This document shows positions 60,381 to 64,000 of a stretch of DNA of 64,000 nucleotides, one piece after another; the stretch's first letter is position 1, and each line of letters begins with the position of its first letter. Origin of the DNA: Paraphysomonas bandaiensis (lineage: Eukaryota > Chrysophyceae); the NCBI GenBank assembly GCA_965644295.1, contig CBFFRP010000239.1, positions 123,432-187,431 of the forward strand. Direction: 5' to 3'. Under the pieces are notes generated by a model, which worked only from the letters and a program-made list of their open reading frames with translations, did no database searches and had not been told where the DNA came from. The position numbers and the translations under genes were made by a program.

Positions 60381-62988
60381 GAGAAGAAAGAATGAACATA
60401 TACGTAGATGTATAGACAGGACTCGCTCCGTTTTCCGGTGCCGCTGTTTTTTGAGGTGTGTATATATATGAAAGTCCGATTCCAATTCTGATGATAAAAA
60501 ACACACTAAGGGTATTCTAGATAGGGTATTCCTTATACATTTAGGAACATGTTTTTAAAAATGGTCCAAAGTGTGTATGTAATTTTCGTGTAATTGTTTA
60601 TGGAGGAGAATACAGTACTGTATACTATAATGATGTTTTGCAGTAGTATTGCTGTACTTTGCGTCCAAATACATGAGAGGCTAAGATGCTAACGGCATAT
60701 ATATGCACACATATATCTATATATACAGAAATGGGTATTAAACTTCTCATAAATGGAATTGATGCAAATGCAATTAGCATGCTGGTGTAGTCAATAGATG
60801 CAATGCTATTTATGCTATGGATCTTGACCGTAACAATAGTTTCAGGATCTGTGGCCAGCACATGTCCACTGGATAACTATCTTCATCTGTAGTGGAGTAT
60901 GTGCTTGTTGATGGGTTAAATATCTGTGCGCAGGAGGCAAAATGACGTCGTGATTGAAGTCGAGGTAGCGAGCGCGCATGGGTGAGAAGTAGTTTAGGGA
61001 GTCGTGTGTCTTGCACTGCGATGACATCCATGGCTACATGTAACGAGTGATCTCGGAATCTACTTTTGATGTCGTGGATGTAGGCCTATTTCTTTTTGAG
61101 GTGGAGACGTGTGCAGTTCACTCGGTGAATAGAGCAGTCGATCCCTAATCTACCAAAAACCGGTACGATGGGCGTCTTGATGACGCTATGCTGCAACTCG
61201 TCTCAAACCAGCTGCTATGTTTGTCTCTCTGTACCCATGTTTTTAGAACGTGGTTTTATTTAGCCAAACGTTATATGCGTAATCTTGTAGGTAGTGCTTC
61301 AGGGAAATAGGTTTGTAGATGTTGGGAATGTTGACATTACACTCAAATTAACTTTGCTCAACACGTAAACCTGAATTGCTTTCATGCACGCAACGCACTT
61401 TCAAGAAAGAATTAGAGTTATTGATCTAACCACTTATACTACTAGTTGGTTTCACGTATATTGCACACTTTTGCTCACTTCAATAGCACAACATAATATA
61501 ACAGAAACAGACAAAGAGATAACAGATGTATATTGAAGATGAGATACTAAGATCTCTATATCTGTATCATCCAATCCAAAACCAACGCCTATATTCCTAA
61601 TATGTTCTTCATTTGCATTGGCAATAGATGGATCTAATCCTCCTAGCATAACCCTAAGAGTTGTCCTCACTGTCTCTAGAGTAGCTGACTCTCGTTCTCG
61701 GTCAAGTGTCTCCTCATCCATAATAATCAATATAAATTAATAACAATGAATATGTCTACAACTACAACACTATCTACAAGCAACTTCCAGAGAAAAGAAA
61801 TTTCATCTTATTATTAATAATTATATAAATCTACCTACGTTTCCGTGATCAATGGAATAAACATCATTCATATTCAATACCAAACACATCAGTCTAACAC
61901 AGTTGATCATAATAACTCATCATCACTGTATAAGGGAAGATACATTCAGTGTTCTCATTGTAGTTGAAACCTTGTATACGTACTTACAAATACAATCAAT
62001 CCCCAATATGCACTGAAGGAAATACGTAATGTATAACTCAAGCTAAATTAAACGCATGCGTGATCGTTATAATTTTACAGTGTGGGAGATGGATGCACTG
62101 CCATTTCATTATATCCAGTTACCAGACATTTCTATAGCGAGTGCTTGATTACTATTATCATATATATATGTAGATGTCTTGCATGCATATCAATGTCATG
62201 ATGAAGTCATTACCTGGGCTATATTGATGGCAATATACGGCAATATATAGTGAGCTACCTTCAGTATATATATAGTATATTATTCCCTAGCTTCAGTTTC
62301 GAACATACTTAGCTTGTAAAATATCAGAGGAATTAAATCTACTGAACTGTATTTCACCTTGAGCTATCTGGCAAGAGATGTGAGTATCAAATATCATATA
62401 CAGGTATTGTACACACCTGACGTCAACAAAACCGAGTCTACCAATGTCACTTCCACATGTGGAGATGATGTTTTCCTGTTGTGCTCACTTATTCCTCTAT
62501 AGCAGTAAAAATTTTACATGAAAGAGCAACCTTCGGTGGTCAAGAGTAACAGATATAGTTCATGGCCGACAGTCACACTCATGTCACCAAAGCAGATTTG
62601 TCTGAACAGACATTGTCACAATACTCTTTTCCCCAGGATTCAAATTATCTTTAATGCATGCGCTTGTCCAGTATGCATCTGGACATCATCATCTGTTTCG
62701 ATTGCGCCAACCAAGTCGTATAGCTATAAGATTGTTGACTACTCTGGATAGTGTGGACATTCTTCCAATACATTCCTTTCGTTTTGTCCTTGCATTATGA
62801 GGTGTAATGCAGCTGGGTCCATTTGTCTAGGATGTACTATCCCTTCTACTGCAGGTTATTCTACTTATTCGTATATGTATCTTAAGATATGCTGTAAGTA
62901 TATATCATTGTTACTGTCGCCTTCCATAAATAAAACCCGACTTTTATGAATAGATGCCTTCAAAAATAGGTTAAAAATCTGTTTACTC

Positions 62989-63010
62989 CTGTGTAATTAG
63001 AATTACACAG
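62989..63010. repeat. Palindrome, 10-base arms
   Basis: CTGTGTAATT, AG, AATTACACAG. A nearly identical palindrome recurs at 63071-63090, 80 bases on. Confidence 0.9.
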
Positions 63011-63070
63011 ATCTGTTTGTTTCGAAAAATCTCAAAATCGCAGTCGTTTGTGTGGGTGATGTTTTCCTCC

Positions 63071-63090
63071 TGTGTAATTAGAATTACACA
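63071..63090. repeat. Palindrome, 9-base arms, second copy
   Basis: TGTGTAATT, AG, AATTACACA. Same core as 62989-63010. Confidence 0.9.
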
Positions 63091-63132
63091 AACCAATAAA
63101 AACTGGGGTTTCCAATTACACACTTCGGTGGG

Positions 63133-63274
63133 TTTTTAGGAACATTTTCAGGAACATTTGTTCCTGGCAAAGTCGGCAGCAGGCGTTTTTGCCAGGAACA
63201 TTGGCAGGCGTTTTTGCCAGGAACAAATGTTGCTGAAAATGTTCCTGAAAATGTTCCTAAAAACATGTTCCTAA
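63133..63274. repeat. Long imperfect hairpin of GGAACATTT / AAATGTTCC units
   Basis: The left side has AGGAACATTTTCAGGAACA and TTTGTTCCTGGCAAA. The right side has the complements (TTTTGCCAGGAACAAATG, CTGAAAATGTTCC twice). A short GGCAGGCGTTTTTGCCAGGA unit is repeated in the middle. It lies about 190 bases upstream of the CRN/RHS-type start. Confidence 0.85.
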
Positions 63275-63461
63275 ATCTATAAGGAATACCCTAAAATGAC
63301 TGTTTTTCACAACCGCGTGCCAAAAAATTCTTTTCACCGTATCGGCATCATCTCTCTATATATGCCTCTAATATTGAGACAACAATTATCTGTATTCCAG
63401 CCGTAGTTATATATCAGTAATATAGAAGCTTTTTGCTTCAATTTATTTCCGAAAAAAATAA

Positions 63462-64000
63462 GATGCTGACTGCCGATACGACGGACCACATCAACATTTT
63501 TATGTTCATCTCATCAACAGAAGAAACAAACATCCATCTACTGAACAATGCGAGCCGAATGATGAAGCTCAGGACCACCCCGTGCAGTACGCTGGCATTA
63601 GCTTGTCGACGCAAAAAGTCTTGTCGATTTCTTTCCATTGACACCAACCTCATCGTCGACAAAGAAACGTACTTTGACTTTAGACCGAAAAGAGACAAGA
63701 ACCAGACCGATTTCCTCGAGAGCTTGGCGAACTGTCGAGTTGAAGCCATTGGGGATGGCATCGATGTAATTCATATTAATAACAAGTTGGGAGTGCCATG
63801 GAAATGCTTGGGCCCACAGAAGTTGTTTGTAAGGGAGTTTTATCCTGACTTGTTGAGAGAAATAAGGAGGAATGACAGAAGTGTTCTCATTGGAAACCCT
63901 GGAATTGGCAAGTCCTTTTTCCAGTATTATTACCTGGCTCGAATACTGAATCCTTCTTTGTTCGGGCCCCTTCCACCTGACTGCTACGACTCCACCACAA
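63462..64000 (+). CDS. CRN/RHS-type P-loop protein, N-terminal part (3' partial)
   Basis: Open from the ATG (MLTADTTDH) to the window edge, 179 residues. A charged N-terminal region is followed by WKCLGPQKLFVREFYPDLL, then a Walker A loop GNPGIGKSFFQYYYLAR and FGPLPPD. This order is typical of the large CRN (Crinkler)/RHS-like NTPase families of oomycetes, other protists and chytrids; several members act as secreted effectors or are linked to mobile elements. No signal peptide is visible. The rest of the protein and any C-terminal effector or nuclease domain lie outside the window, so its function cannot be judged. Its upstream region is duplicated at 14009. Confidence 0.75.

Larger units (their letters stand above)
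58337..60600. mobile_element. AT-rich block, possible inserted element
   Basis: The segment is strongly AT-rich, has no introns that I can define and carries two isolated minus-strand reading frames (58842-59015 and 59772-60380). Between them are long A/T runs (59260-59430) and three GTTAGGTGT-type repeats at 59150-59215. No terminal repeats, polymerase, integrase or capsid gene is seen. An old viral or plasmid-like insertion is an inference from composition only. Confidence 0.35.
60601..63461. other. Non-coding region before the CRN/RHS-type gene
   Basis: No firmly supported gene. A 92-codon frame on the minus strand (61730-61452) starts with an acidic helical stretch (MDEETLDRERESATLE) and could be a first exon with a GTATCT donor near 61553. 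No following exon was found. Strong inverted repeats occur from 62989 onward. Confidence 0.45.

Noticed and set aside
60810-61031. Frame beginning DVIAVQDTRLP, suggestive of a LINE endonuclease
   Set aside because: Only one short motif-like stretch; no catalytic residues, no reverse transcriptase nearby.
61452-61730. 92-codon minus-strand frame as a gene
   Set aside because: Could be a first exon, but no following exon or known family; mentioned only in the regional entry.

Overview
This is nuclear DNA from a microbial eukaryote, not a prokaryote. About fifteen protein genes are broken by short GT-AG introns, mostly 38 to 110 bases. TAA, TAG and TGA all end genes, so the code looks standard. 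There is one tRNA-Ser with a long variable arm, and a four-unit TTAGGG telomere-type repeat lies inside the sequence. The gene set points to a flagellated protist: an SF-assemblin-like flagellar-root protein, a Roc-COR-TIR protein, a Kir-type channel protein, presenilin, an MST/Hippo kinase, a UDP-glucuronate epimerase joined to a DUF616 domain, and the start of a CRN/RHS-type P-loop protein. A stramenopile is the best guess, but nothing here proves it.

Layout. 1-4969: the 3' part of a gene that joins an XPG/Asteroid-type nuclease domain to a DEAH-family helicase. 4970-7210: non-coding, ending in a dispersed repeat. 7211-12431: a TKL kinase (minus) and a DDX10/Dbp4 helicase (plus) sharing a 570-base promoter region. 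14216-16493: a secreted protein with two methyltransferase-like domains. Its promoter region carries a copied fragment of the upstream region of the CRN/RHS gene found at 63462. 16494-19212: repeats. 19213-21898: a Kir-like protein without a selectivity filter (minus) and a secreted beta-trefoil lectin (plus), divergent. 22275-23670: repeat. 24227-27056: a nine-exon NhaC-type antiporter (minus). 27631-29061: an SF-assemblin-like coiled-coil gene. 30227-33026: a tandem universal-stress protein (minus), tRNA-Ser(UGA) (minus) and WDR89 (plus).

33027-38125 is mainly degraded repeats and hairpins. 38126-42496 holds the most striking gene. A coiled coil is built from nine small phase-0 exons, followed by Roc GTPase, COR and TIR domains. 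A 45-base intron hidden inside the long reading frame splits the GTPase G3 motif. 42497-46193 has no supported gene. 46194-51330 encodes presenilin, a type II glycosyltransferase-like protein (minus) and the epimerase-DUF616 fusion, so two and possibly three products act in the ER/Golgi. 53249-58184 has an LRR protein (minus) divergent from the MST/Hippo kinase. 58311-60600 starts at the telomere-type repeat and becomes AT-rich, with two intronless unknown reading frames; it may be an inserted element. 60600-63461 is non-coding and ends in strong hairpins just before the CRN/RHS-type gene, which runs off the window.

Several genes are divergent pairs with shared promoters (TKL/DDX10, Kir/lectin, USP/WDR89, glycosyltransferase/epimerase, LRR/MST). 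At least seven copies of one dispersed repeat family occur between genes. Exon boundaries were worked out by hand from splice sites, phase and conserved motifs, not from transcripts.
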